Assembly (NCBI RefSeq): GCF_003058325.1
Contig: NZ_CP028843.1
Location: 4,767,001-4,831,000 of the forward strand
Reading direction: 5' to 3'
Source: Methylobacterium currus
GTDB lineage: Bacteria; Pseudomonadota; Alphaproteobacteria; Rhizobiales; Beijerinckiaceae
Length of the DNA stretch: 64,000 nt
Within the stretch, counting starts at the first letter, position 1; every line of letters begins with the position of its first letter. Positions 7,254-16,987 of this stretch are shown piece after piece. The notes under the pieces were generated by a model. The model did not search any database and was not told where the DNA came from. It saw only the letters and a list, made by a program, of their open reading frames with translations. The position numbers were made by a program, and so were the translations under genes.

Positions 7254-8684
7254 TCACTCGGCGATATGGACCGTGATCGGCTGGAGGCGGCCGCGCAGGG
7301 TCAGGGGGAGCGCGCGGGCGAAGCGGCCCGCCGCCTCCGGCCCGGCGGCCGACAGGCAGCCCTCGGAGACGATGATGCGGCCGCCGATCTCGCGGGTGGC
7401 GGCCTGCAGCCGGCTCGCGACGTTGACGACGTCGCCGATCACCGTGAACTCGACCCGCTGGTCGGTGCCGATATTGCCGATCACCACCGGCCCGCAATGC
7501 ACGCCGACCGCGACCCGCACCGGCGCCGCGCCGCGGGCCTGCCGCTTGGCGTTCCAGGCGTCGATCTCGTCCTGGAGAGCGAGGGCGCAGGCCACCGCCC
7601 GGGCGGCGCCGTCGCCGCGCCCGTCGAGGCCGCCGAAGGTCGCCATGAAGCCGTCGCCCAGGAACTTGTCGAGGGTGCCGGCGTGGCGGAACACCACCTT
7701 GCAGCTGCGCTCGCGAAAGGCGCGCAGGAGCGCGAAGGCGCGCTCGGGCCCCAGGCCCTCGCTCAGGCCGGTGAAGCCGACGACGTCGGCGAACAAAACC
7801 GCCACCACCCGCGTCTGCGGCGCCCCGAACCCCGCATGGGCCCGGGCGGCGAGCGCGTCGGCCACGTCGGGCGAGACGTAGCGGGCAAGATCGGCCCGCA
7901 CCACCTCGGACCGCACCTGCGCCAGCATCGTGCCCCGGCCCCGCCACACCGCGATGGCGAGCAGCAGGGTGAAGAGGCCGGTGACGATCCCTTGCGTCCA
8001 GAGCGGGGTCAGGCCGACATAGGTCGGATCGAGGAAGACCCGGAGGGCGGCCTCCGCGCTCAGGCGCCCGTCGCGGGCGACGTCGGCGAAGCGCACGGTG
8101 TCGGCGCGGCCATAGACCAGCCAGACGCCGAGCGACCAGATCGCCGCGATCCAGGTCCCGGTCCACAGCACCGCGACCGGCCAGTAGGTCAACGCCGCCT
8201 CGCCGAGGAGGAGGAGCACGTAGAGGAATTCCGGGGTGCGCAGCCGGGTCTGGATCGGCCAGTCGACCCCGAGCCCGGCCGGCGGCGGCACGATGATCGC
8301 TGCCGTCATCAGCGTGACGTCGAGCACCGTGAAGGCGAGCTTGATCCACCCCGCCCGGGCGTGGTGCCGCAACCGGTACGGAACGTAGCCGAGCAGGAAG
8401 AACAGGCCGGCGACGAAGAGGTAGTAGAGGTCGCGCGGCCAGGGCACCAGCACGAGGAGCCACAGCGACACCACCACGATGGCGACGGCCCGGGCCCGGA
8501 ACGCGAAGGCGAGGCCGGCGAGCTCGGCCGCACGCACGTTCTCGGCCAGGCGGCCGCGGGCCCGGGGCGGCAGCCGGCCGGCGAGCCAGTGGCGCAGGCG
8601 CGCGGCCCGCAGGCTGGCGCGGAAGGCGAGCGCGCGGGCGAGGGTCAGGGCTCTCGGCTGTGCCGTCGCAGCGTGCTCTGTCAC
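7254..8684 (-). CDS. Membrane-bound class III adenylate/guanylate cyclase
   Basis: A 476-aa protein with a GTG start at 8684. A basic cytosolic N-terminus is followed by about six hydrophobic segments (residues 55-235), then a class III cyclase homology domain from about residue 275. VAVLFADVVGFTGLSE carries the first metal-binding Asp, FLGDGFMATFG the second, and GNIGTDQRVEFTVIGDVVNVASRL is the signature that includes the transition-state region. Function: synthesis of cAMP (or cGMP) from NTP, with the membrane part as probable sensor. Substrate specificity is not settled here. Confidence 0.9.
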   Translation of the reverse strand: MTEHAATAQPRALTLARALAFRASLRAARLRHWLAGRLPPRARGRLAENVRAAELAGLAFAFRARAVAIVVVSLWLLVLVPWPRDLYYLFVAGLFFLLGYVPYRLRHHARAGWIKLAFTVLDVTLMTAAIIVPPPAGLGVDWPIQTRLRTPEFLYVLLLLGEAALTYWPVAVLWTGTWIAAIWSLGVWLVYGRADTVRFADVARDGRLSAEAALRVFLDPTYVGLTPLWTQGIVTGLFTLLLAIAVWRGRGTMLAQVRSEVVRADLARYVSPDVADALAARAHAGFGAPQTRVVAVLFADVVGFTGLSEGLGPERAFALLRAFRERSCKVVFRHAGTLDKFLGDGFMATFGGLDGRGDGAARAVACALALQDEIDAWNAKRQARGAAPVRVAVGVHCGPVVIGNIGTDQRVEFTVIGDVVNVASRLQAATREIGGRIIVSEGCLSAAGPEAAGRFARALPLTLRGRLQPITVHIAE

Positions 8685-8851
8685 GGATCCGGTCGTCGGC
8701 CTCCTGCTCCCCTCTATGGTAGGGCGCTCTGCGGCACGGCGAAGCCCTCCGGGGTTAAACAGGCCGTGAGCGCCGTCCCCGGCGATGGGCGGGTTGCGCT
8801 CCGATCGGGTGTCCTGGCGGACCGGGTCGTCGAGCCGGTGCGGCGGCCCGT

Positions 8852-9565
8852 TCAGGCGCCGAAGCCGCCGTCGATCGTGTGCATCGCCCCGGTGACGAAG
8901 CTCGCCTCGGGTCCCGCCAGCCAGGCTACCAGGCCGGCGACCTCCTCGGACCGTCCGTGGCGCTTGATGGCCATGAAGCTGTGCATCAGGTCCCGCATCG
9001 GCCCGCTCTCCGGGTTGGCGTCCGTGTCGATCGGTCCGGGCTGCACGACGTTGATGGTGATCCCGCGCGGCCCGAAATCCCGCGCCAGGCCGCGGGCGAG
9101 ACCCTGCAGGGCCGACTTGCTCAGGGCGTAGGAGGCCATGCCGGGAACCGGCATCCGGTCGCCGTTCACCGAGCCGATCACGATGATCCGCCCGCCCGGC
9201 GGCATCCGCCGCGCGGCCTCGACGGAGGCGTGATAGGGGGCGTGGACGTTGACCCGGAACAGCCGGTCCACCGCGTCCGGATCCTGCTCTAGCGCGTCGC
9301 CGAAAAGCGCGAAGCCGGCATTCACCACCAGCACGTCCAGGGGTCCGCTGTCGCGCACCCGCGCGATCACCGCGTCCCGGTCGGCGCTGTCCGTCTGGAA
9401 GGCCGTGCTGCCCGTCTCGTGCGCCAGCCGCTCCGCGGCCTCGCGCGATCCCGCATAGGTGAAGGTCACCGTCGCGCCCTCGGCCGCGAAACGCCGCACG
9501 ATCGCGGCCCCGATACCCCGGCTGCCGCCGAGCACGAGCACGGACTTGCCCTGGAAACCGGCCAT
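8852..9565 (-). CDS. bdcA: SDR oxidoreductase, BdcA-like
   Basis: A 237-aa short-chain dehydrogenase with the NAD(P) motif GGSRGIGA at residues 12-19, NAG near 84, and the catalytic Ser and YALSK (Tyr-x3-Lys). The whole chain closely follows E. coli BdcA, including GSVNGDRMPVPGMASYALSK and the C-terminus SFVTGAMHTIDGGFGA. BdcA has been linked to c-di-GMP and biofilm dispersal in E. coli. The ATG at 9565 (MAGFQGKS) gives the standard N-terminus. It is divergent from a TetR regulator as in the E. coli bdcA-bdcR pair. Confidence 0.88.
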   Translation of the reverse strand: MAGFQGKSVLVLGGSRGIGAAIVRRFAAEGATVTFTYAGSREAAERLAHETGSTAFQTDSADRDAVIARVRDSGPLDVLVVNAGFALFGDALEQDPDAVDRLFRVNVHAPYHASVEAARRMPPGGRIIVIGSVNGDRMPVPGMASYALSKSALQGLARGLARDFGPRGITINVVQPGPIDTDANPESGPMRDLMHSFMAIKRHGRSEEVAGLVAWLAGPEASFVTGAMHTIDGGFGA

Positions 9566-9587
9566 CTCGCTCTCCTTGAGGATTATC

Positions 9588-9601
9588 GTAGTAAGCACTA
9601 C
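9588..9601. promoter_or_regulatory. Putative BdcR operator half (GTAGT-4-ACTAC)
   Basis: GTAGTAAGCACTAC is an inverted repeat with 5-bp arms located just upstream of the bdcA start. It shares GTAGT with the longer palindrome at 9631-9652. TetR-type regulators typically bind such repeats between divergent genes. Confidence 0.45.
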
Positions 9602-9630
9602 ATAAACTGGGAATCCAGACCGTCAAGATT

Positions 9631-9652
9631 TTTTGTAGTCATGAGTACAAAA
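9631..9652. promoter_or_regulatory. Putative BdcR operator palindrome over the bdcR start
   Basis: TTTTGTA-GTCATGAG-TACAAAA has perfect 7-bp arms around a CATG centre, and the centre includes the bdcR start codon. It is a good candidate for autoregulation by the TetR protein. Confidence 0.5.
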
Positions 9653-10276
9653 TCATCGCGGCCCCGCGGCCGGCCCCGTCGCTTCGACCCCGAGCAGGCG
9701 GTCGCCACCGCCCGGCGCCTCTTCCACGAGCGCGGCTACGACGCCGTCGGCGTCGCCGATCTCACGGAGGTGCTGGGCATCAACCCGCCGAGCTTCTATG
9801 CCGCCTTCGGCAGCAAGGCCGGGCTCTACGCGCGGACCCTCGGCCACTACACCGCGACCGAGGGCGTCCCCCTGGCCGAGATCCTTCGTCCCGGGCGCCC
9901 CGTGGCGGAGGCGCTCGCCGCCGTGCTGGAGGATGCGGCCACTCGCTACGCCGCCGACCCCGAGGCTCCCGGCTGCCTCGCCATCGAGGGAACGCGCTGC
10001 AACGACCGCGACGCGCGCGACGCCGCCCGCGCCCTGACGCAAGCCGCCGAGGACAGGATCCGCCGCTTCGTCGCCACGACCCATCCGGAGCGCGCCGAGC
10101 GGCTGACCGACTACGTCGTCACGGTCATGATCGGCCTGTCCACCCTGGCCCGCCAAGGCCACGGCCCGGACCGCCTTCGCGGCATTGCCGCCCTGGCCGG
10201 GACGGCCCTCGCGCAGGCGGTGGCCGAAGCGGAGCCCACGGGCACGGCGGCTCCCGGATCATCGGGGCCGCGCTGA
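9641..10276 (+). CDS. bdcR: TetR-family regulator, BdcR-like
   Basis: A 211-aa TetR regulator with an N-terminal helix-turn-helix (GYDAVGVADLTEVLGINPPSF) and a helical ligand-binding domain. It shares GRPRRF, LGINPPSFYAAFGSKAGL and a Cys in the PGCLAIEG segment with E. coli BdcR. It is divergent from bdcA, 75 nt apart, and probably represses it and itself through the palindromes between them. The C-terminal tail is Pro/Ser rich. Confidence 0.85.
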   Translation: MSTKSSRPRGRPRRFDPEQAVATARRLFHERGYDAVGVADLTEVLGINPPSFYAAFGSKAGLYARTLGHYTATEGVPLAEILRPGRPVAEALAAVLEDAATRYAADPEAPGCLAIEGTRCNDRDARDAARALTQAAEDRIRRFVATTHPERAERLTDYVVTVMIGLSTLARQGHGPDRLRGIAALAGTALAQAVAEAEPTGTAAPGSSGPR

Positions 10277-10310
10277 CGACAGCGCGCCGGTCGAGGCCGG
10301 TCGGTCTGCC

Positions 10311-11314
<1,004 letters not shown>

Positions 11315-11318
<4 letters not shown>

Positions 11319-12403
11319 GGCCTCGCCTCCACGGGGGCGGTCGCATCGGCGCTTGCGCCGGCATCGGCGCTTGCGCCGGCATCGGCGCTTGCGCCGACAG
11401 GGTGGTCCTGGCGGATGCGGGCGTCGCGGGAGGGATCGCCCAAGGGGTAGTGGCAGCGCACGAAGCCGTCCCGCCAGGGCCGCAAGGCGGGCCGCTGCTC
11501 ACGGGACTGCGCGGTGGCGTAGGCGCAGCGCGGCGCGAACAGGCAGCCGCGCGGGCGGTCGTAGAGGCCCGGCACCACGCCCGGGATGGTGGCGAGCCGT
11601 CCGCCCTCGCTGCGCTCCGGCAGGGCCGCCAGCAGGGCCGCGGTGTAGGGGTGCTGGGGCGCGGCGAACAGGGCGTCGGCGCGCTGCTCCTCCATCACCT
11701 GGCCGGCATACATCACCATCATCCGGTCGGCGGTCTCGGCGACGACGCCCATGTTGTGGGTGATGAGCACCAGAGCCATGCCGCGCTCGCGCTGGAGCGA
11801 CACCAGGAGGTCGAGGATCTGGGCCTGGATGGTGACGTCGAGGGCGGTCGTCGGCTCGTCGGCGATGAGGAGGCGCGGGTTGCAGGCGATCGCCATGGCG
11901 ATCATCACCCGCTGGTTCATGCCGCCCGAGAGCTGGTGCGGATAGGCCGAGAGCCGGCTCTCGGCCGCCGGGATGCCGACCTGCTCCAGGAGCTCGATCG
12001 CCCGCCTCCTCGCCGCCTTGCGGTCGAGGCCGAGATGCTGGCGCAAGGACTCGGTGATCTGGAAGCCGACCGTGAAGCAGGGATTGAGGCTGGTGGTCGG
12101 CTCCTGAAAAATCATCGCCACGTCGCGGCCGGTCAGGCGGCGGCGCTCGCGGGTCGGCATGGTGAGGAGGTCGCGGCCCGCGAAGGCGAGGCGGTCGGCC
12201 CGGACCCGGCCCGGATAGGCGACGAGGCCCATCAGCGCCATCATGGTCACGCTCTTGCCCGACCCCGACTCGCCGACGACGCCGAGCACCTCCCCCTCCT
12301 CCAGGGTCAGGCTGACGCCGTCGACGGCCCGGAGCGTGCCGCCGGCGGACGGGAACTCGACGGAGAGGTTGTTGATCTCGAGGAGCGGCACGGGTCGCCT
12401 CAC
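11315..12403 (-). CDS. dppD: Dipeptide ABC importer ATP-binding protein DppD-like
   Basis: A 362-aa ATPase with Walker A GESGSGKS, signature LSGGMNQR, Walker [13 protein letters not shown] and the C-terminal [10 protein letters not shown] segment of peptide-transporter ATPases. I chose the GTG at 12403 because it overlaps the dppC stop as GTGA; another GTG at 12391 is possible. The C-terminus ends in a tail of three GASADA repeats encoded by an 18-bp tandem repeat, not expected in the family. It forms a heterodimer with DppF. Confidence 0.9.
11343..11396. repeat. Three tandem copies of an 18-bp unit in dppD
   Basis: The unit GCATCGGCGCTTGCGCCG is repeated exactly three times (11343-11360, 11361-11378, 11379-11396). 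It keeps frame and encodes GASADA repeats in the extreme C-terminal tail of DppD, outside the conserved domain, so copy-number change would be tolerated. Confidence 0.9.
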
Positions 12404-13311
12404 CGCTTCAGCTTGGGGTCGAGGGCGTCGCGCAGGCCGTCCCCGACGAGGTTGAAGGCCAGGACCGTGACCAGGATGATGAGCCCCGGGAAGGTCACCA
12501 CCCACCAGGCCCGGAGCACGAACTCGCGGGCATCGGCCAGCATCGTGCCCCATTCCGGCGAGGGCGGCTGGGCGCCGAGGCCCAGGAAGCCGAGGGCCGC
12601 CGCGTCGAGGATCGCGGTCGAGACGCCGAGCGAGGCCTGGACGATCAGAGGCGCGGCGCAGTTCGGCAGCACCTCGCCGAGCATCAGGCGCAGCGGCCCT
12701 GCCCCGCCGACCCGCGCCGCGGTGACGTAGTCCTTCGACTTCTCGCCGATCACCGCCGCGCGGGCGATGCGGACGTAATGCGGCAGCACCACCACGGCGA
12801 CCGCCAGCATCGCGTTCATCAGCCCGGGGCCGAGGATCGCCACGATGACGATGGCGAGCAGCAGCGACGGCAGGGTCAGGATGATGTCCATCACCCGCAT
12901 GATGACGATGCCGGTGGCGCCGCCGACGAAGCCCGCGACCAGCCCCAGCATCGTGCCGACGAGGATCGACACCGCCACCACCGCGAGGCCGATCGACAGC
13001 GACAGCCGGGCGCCGTGGATCAGGCGCGAGAGGATGTCGCGGCCGATCGCGTCGGTGCCGAGCGGATAGGTGAGCGAGCCGCCCTCCTGCCAGAACGGCG
13101 GCCTGAGGAAGGCGGCGTTGTTGGTCAGGTTCGGCGGGTGCGGGGCGATGACGTCGGCGAAGACCGCCATCAGCAGCACCAGCACGATCAGCGCGAGTCC
13201 GATCACCGCGCCTGTATTGGCGCGAAAGCTCGTCCAGAACTCGGCGAGCGGGTGCGGCGGGCCGGCGGGAGAGGCGGCGGCGGCGGGAGTGTCCAAGAGT
13301 TCGGCGCTCAT
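12400..13311 (-). CDS. dppC: Dipeptide ABC importer permease DppC-like
   Basis: A 303-aa permease with an N-terminal helix ([18 protein letters not shown]), the OppC-type N-terminal segment, and a BPD_transp_1 core of five further helices. The EAA loop lies in [19 protein letters not shown]. It pairs with DppB. The ATG at 13311 is the last of four ATGA junctions made by a 17-bp tandem repeat before the gene. The stop overlaps the dppD GTG. Confidence 0.93.
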   Translation of the reverse strand: MSAELLDTPAAAASPAGPPHPLAEFWTSFRANTGAVIGLALIVLVLLMAVFADVIAPHPPNLTNNAAFLRPPFWQEGGSLTYPLGTDAIGRDILSRLIHGARLSLSIGLAVVAVSILVGTMLGLVAGFVGGATGIVIMRVMDIILTLPSLLLAIVIVAILGPGLMNAMLAVAVVVLPHYVRIARAAVIGEKSKDYVTAARVGGAGPLRLMLGEVLPNCAAPLIVQASLGVSTAILDAAALGFLGLGAQPPSPEWGTMLADAREFVLRAWWVVTFPGLIILVTVLAFNLVGDGLRDALDPKLKR

Positions 13312-13362
13312 GGCTGTTCGGCGCTCATGGCTGTTCGGCGCTCATGGCTGTTCGGCGCTCAT
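13308..13362 (-). repeat. Triplicated 17-bp dppB/dppC junction encoding three MSAEQP mini-ORFs
   Basis: ATG codons lie at 13362, 13345, 13328 and 13311, spaced exactly 17 bp. From each of the first three the reading is M-S-A-E-Q-P-stop, and each TGA overlaps the next ATG as ATGA. The first ATG overlaps the dppB stop and the last is the dppC start. The unit is ATGAGCGCCGAACAGCC. Because 17 is not a multiple of 3, the copies lie in successive frames. Confidence 0.9.
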
Positions 13363-14369
13363 CGGGCGTGCCGGATGCGAGGGTTCACGAGGCCGTAGGC
13401 GAGGTCGACGATGAGGTTGACCGCCATCACCACCGCGCCGATCAGGAGGATGCCGCCCTGGAGGACGGGATAGTCGCGCCGGCCGATCGCCTCGATCAGC
13501 CACTTGCCGATGCCGGGCCAGGAAAAGATCGTCTCGGTCAGGATCGCGCCGGTGAACAGCACGCCGACCTGGAGGCCGATCACCGTGACGACCGGGATCA
13601 GGGCGTTGCGCAGGGCATGCAGCCCGACGATGCGCCAGCCCGGCAGCCCCTTGGCGCGGGCGGTGCGCATGTAATCCTCGCCGAGCACTTCGAGCATCGC
13701 CGAGCGGGTCATGCGGGCGATGACCGCGAGCGGCACCGTGCCGAGCACCACCGCCGGCAGGACCAGGTGGCCCAGGGCCGAGGCGAAGGCGCCGGATTCG
13801 TCGGACAAGAGAGTGTCGATCAACAGGAAGCCGGTCACCGGCTCGACGAAGTACTGCACGTCGATGCGGCCGGAGACCGGCGTCCAGCCGAGCTGGACCG
13901 AGAACAGCAGGATCAGCAGCAGGCCCCACCAGAAGATCGGCATCGAGTAGCCGGTGAGCGAGAGCCCCATCACCCCGTGGTCGAAGACCGAGTTGCGCTT
14001 GAGCGCCGCCAGGATGCCGGCCGGCAGGCCGATCAGCAGCGCGAACAGGATCGCGCATACCCCGAGCTCGACGGTGGCCGGGAACAGGCTCGCGAATTCC
14101 GCGATGACCGGTTCCTTGGTGCTGATCGAGCGGCCGAGATCGCCGTGGGCGAGGCGTTCGAGGTAGATGCCGTACTGCACCAGCAAGGGCTTGTCGAAGC
14201 CGTACTCGGCCCGAAGGGCCGCGTGCCGCGCCGGGTCGATGCCCCGCTCCCCCGCCATCGTCTCGATCGGGTCGCCGGGCACCAGGCGGATCAGGAAGAA
14301 CGCCACCAGGGTGATCCCGAGAAAGGTCGGGATCACCAGGGACGCGCGGGTCAGGAGGAAGCGGAGCAC
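13359..14369 (-). CDS. dppB: Dipeptide ABC importer permease DppB-like
   Basis: A 336-aa permease that opens with the classical OppB/DppB N-terminus (LLTRASLVIPTFLGITLVAF) and the RLVPGDPI motif. About six transmembrane helices follow, and an EAA-type loop in ARAKGLPGWRIVGLHALRN contacts the ATPases. It starts 10 nt after the substrate-binding protein gene and belongs to one operon running 15975 to 10311. Its stop overlaps the first mini-ORF ATG. Confidence 0.93.
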   Translation of the reverse strand: MLRFLLTRASLVIPTFLGITLVAFFLIRLVPGDPIETMAGERGIDPARHAALRAEYGFDKPLLVQYGIYLERLAHGDLGRSISTKEPVIAEFASLFPATVELGVCAILFALLIGLPAGILAALKRNSVFDHGVMGLSLTGYSMPIFWWGLLLILLFSVQLGWTPVSGRIDVQYFVEPVTGFLLIDTLLSDESGAFASALGHLVLPAVVLGTVPLAVIARMTRSAMLEVLGEDYMRTARAKGLPGWRIVGLHALRNALIPVVTVIGLQVGVLFTGAILTETIFSWPGIGKWLIEAIGRRDYPVLQGGILLIGAVVMAVNLIVDLAYGLVNPRIRHAR

Positions 14370-14379
14370 GAACGCGCCC

Positions 14380-15975
14380 TTACTTGAGGCTGACGCCGTA
14401 GAAGGTGTGGCGGCCGAGCGGCGAGAGCTTGAAGTCCACCACCTCCTTGCGCACGGGCTTGAGCTGCACCGCGTGCGCGATGGTGAACCAGGGCGCCTGC
14501 TCCTTGAACACTCCTTGAGCCTGCTCGTAGAGCTTGGTGCGCTCGGCCTTGTCGCTGATGGTCTTCGCCTTGTTGACGAGGTCGTCGTAGGTCTTATCGC
14601 ACCACTTGGCGGTGTTGCCGCCGCCGGGCTGCGCCGCGGCGCAGCCGAGCAGGGTGTGCAGGAAGTTGTCCGGATCGCCGTTGTCGCCGGTCCAGCCCAG
14701 CATCGCGGTCTGGTGCTCCCCGTCCTGGACGCGCTTGCGGTACTCGCCCCACTCGTAGGTCTTGATCTCGGCCTTCACCCCGACCTTCGCGAGGTCGGCC
14801 TGCATCAACTCGGCGATGCGGTGGGCATTCGGGTTGTAGGGCCGCTGCACCGGCATCGCCCACAGGTCGGTCGCGAAGCCGTTGCCGAGGCCGGCCTCGG
14901 CCAGCAGCTTCTTGGCGCCCTCCGGATCGTACGGATCGTCCTTGATCGCGTCGTTGTAGGACCACAGCGTCGGCGGGATCGGGTTCTTGGCGGCGATGCC
15001 GGTCGAGAGATAGACCGCGTCGATGATGGCCTTCTTGTTGATGGCCATGTTCATCGCCTTGCGCACGCGCACGTCGTCGAACGGCTTCTTCTTGGTGTTG
15101 TAGGCGAGATACCCGATGTTGAGACCGGGCTGCTCCAGCACCTGGACGTTCGGATCCTTGCGCATCGCGTCGACGTCGGCCGGGTTCGGATACGGCATGA
15201 CGTGGCACTCGCCCTTCTGGAGCTTGGCCCAGCGCACTGCGGAATCCGGCGTGATCGCGAAGACGAGGTCGTCGAGGGCGGCCTTGCCGGCATAGTATTG
15301 TGGGAAGGCGCGGTAGCGGATGATCGCGTCCTTCTGATATTGCAGCAGGTAGAACGGTCCGGTGCCGATCGGCTCCTGGTCGAGCTTGTCCGGCGTGCCG
15401 GCCTTCATCATCGCGTCGGCGTATTCCTTGGACTGGATCGCCGCGAAGGACATCGCGAGGTCGGAGAGGAACGGCGCCTCGGGCTGGGTCAGGGTGAAGC
15501 GGACCGTCGCGTCGTCCACCTTCTCGATCGACGCGAGCAGCTTCGGCAGCCCCATGTCGTTGAAGTAGGTATGGTTGGCGCTGGTCACTCGGAAGAACGG
15601 GTGGCTCTCCTTCCACTGCCGCTCGAACGAGAACATCACGTCATCGGCGTTGAAGTCGCGCGTCGGCTTGAAGGTCTTGTTCGAATGCCACTTCACGCCT
15701 TTTCGCAGGTGGAAGGTGTAGGTCTTGCCGTCCTCGGAGATATCCCACGTCTCGGCGAGGTCGGGCCGCACGTTGGTGGTGCCGCGCTCGAAATTGACGA
15801 GGTTGGAGTAGATCTGGGCGCTGGCGTCGAACGAGGTGCCGGTGGTGTTGACGGCGGGATAGAAATTCTCCGGGCTGCCCTCGGAGCAGTAGACCAGCGT
15901 CTTGGCGCCGGCCGGCAGGCTTGCCGCCAGGGCGGTCGCGGCACCGAGAACCACCGCCAGGGACGCGCGCTTCAT
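14380..15975 (-). CDS. dppA: Periplasmic dipeptide-binding protein DppA-like (SBP family 5)
   Basis: A 531-aa periplasmic binding protein. A Sec signal peptide covers about residues 1-24 (KRASLAVVLGAATALAASLPAGA) and the mature chain begins KTLVYCSEGSPENFYP. The family 5 motif appears near residues 70-100 (RPDLAETWDISEDGKTYTFHL). DppA binds dipeptides, and in some organisms heme or delta-aminolevulinate. As the first gene of the operon it is expected to be the most highly expressed. A promoter is presumably in 15976-16201. Confidence 0.93.
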   Translation of the reverse strand: MKRASLAVVLGAATALAASLPAGAKTLVYCSEGSPENFYPAVNTTGTSFDASAQIYSNLVNFERGTTNVRPDLAETWDISEDGKTYTFHLRKGVKWHSNKTFKPTRDFNADDVMFSFERQWKESHPFFRVTSANHTYFNDMGLPKLLASIEKVDDATVRFTLTQPEAPFLSDLAMSFAAIQSKEYADAMMKAGTPDKLDQEPIGTGPFYLLQYQKDAIIRYRAFPQYYAGKAALDDLVFAITPDSAVRWAKLQKGECHVMPYPNPADVDAMRKDPNVQVLEQPGLNIGYLAYNTKKKPFDDVRVRKAMNMAINKKAIIDAVYLSTGIAAKNPIPPTLWSYNDAIKDDPYDPEGAKKLLAEAGLGNGFATDLWAMPVQRPYNPNAHRIAELMQADLAKVGVKAEIKTYEWGEYRKRVQDGEHQTAMLGWTGDNGDPDNFLHTLLGCAAAQPGGGNTAKWCDKTYDDLVNKAKTISDKAERTKLYEQAQGVFKEQAPWFTIAHAVQLKPVRKEVVDFKLSPLGRHTFYGVSLK

Positions 15976-16201
15976 CTCTGCTCTCCACTCGTCGCGGGCC
16001 CATGACCCGGCCTCGCGCCAGTTTTGGCGGTTTTCCGCTCATGTCCGCAAGGCCTCGGCGAATTGGACGCACAAGTGCCCGTCTCCGGGGGGTGAGGCCG
16101 AGGAGGAGCGTGTCTGTTTCCGGTAAAGCGGGGCGCCTTGGGCGCGATCAGTGCAGGGAGATGGCGAGGACGATCGCTCGCGCGGCCCGTGACGGCCGGT
16201 C

Positions 16202-16987
16202 CTACGGCTCCAGCACCCCCCGCCCCTCCGGCCCTGCCAGCTGCCGGTCGCTCTCGTCCTTCAGCGCCACGCCGGTGAGCCGCCGGCTCAGCGCCTGGTC
16301 GATCAGCCAGTGCAGCTTGAACGCCGCGAAATCCGGCTTGAGACCCGCCGCGCGCACGTTCGACAGGCAGTTGCGCTCGGCATCCGTCCGCCCCGGGCGC
16401 GGATCGAAGGTGAGGTAGATCCCGAGGCTGTCGGGCGAGGACAGGCCGGGCCGCTCGCCGATCAGCACCGCGACGGCGCGGGCCTTGAGCAGGGCCCCGA
16501 CCGCGTCGCCGAGGGCCACCCGCGCTTGCGTCGCCACCACCACCGGCGCGAGGCGCCAGCCGGACCCGGCGAGCGCCGGCTTGAGCGCCGTCAGCAGCGG
16601 CACCGCGCCCTCGTGGACGGCGCGGGCCGAGAGGCCGTCCGCCACGATCAGGGCGAGGTCGACCGGGTCGCCGGCGGCGGCCGCGAGCGCGACAGCGGAG
16701 GCCTCGTCGAGCCGGCGGCCGAGATCGGGCCGGCGCAGGTAGGTCGCCCGGTCCGGCGCCGCGGAGGCAGCTTTCAGGGTTTCGAAGCCGAGCGCCGCGA
16801 TATCGGCCCGCACGGCGTCGGCGTCGAGAGGGGTATGGACTGCGTCGCGGGCCTGGGCGTGGGCGAGGCCGAAGCGCAAAACCTCGCGGGTCGGCAGGCC
16901 GGCCCCGGCCCGGCCGAGCGCGATGCGGGCCGGCGTCAGGGCGGCGAGGCGGCGCCAGGACGCGGCGGGATCGTCGTCCCGGCTCAC
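16202..16987 (-). CDS. eutC: Ethanolamine ammonia-lyase small subunit
   Basis: A 261-aa EutC protein. The family segments LTPARIALGRAGAGLPTREVL near the N-terminus, LIVADGLSA, and the C-terminal FDPRPGRTDAERNCLSNVR stretch are present. It forms the B12-dependent lyase with EutB, converting ethanolamine to acetaldehyde and ammonia. The GTG start at 16987 overlaps the eutB stop as GTGA. No other eut or microcompartment gene is nearby, so this looks like the short soluble eutBC form. Confidence 0.93.
   Translation of the reverse strand: MSRDDDPAASWRRLAALTPARIALGRAGAGLPTREVLRFGLAHAQARDAVHTPLDADAVRADIAALGFETLKAASAAPDRATYLRRPDLGRRLDEASAVALAAAAGDPVDLALIVADGLSARAVHEGAVPLLTALKPALAGSGWRLAPVVVATQARVALGDAVGALLKARAVAVLIGERPGLSSPDSLGIYLTFDPRPGRTDAERNCLSNVRAAGLKPDFAAFKLHWLIDQALSRRLTGVALKDESDRQLAGPEGRGVLEP

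Noticed and set aside
7254..9626. A 790-codon open frame covering the cyclase and the bdcA region
   Set aside because: The N-terminal 300 codons are a shifted frame of bdcA; the real cyclase starts at the GTG at 8684.
13308..13362. A CRISPR-like or iteron array
   Set aside because: Only three contiguous 17-bp units without spacers; better explained as tandem duplication of the dppC start.
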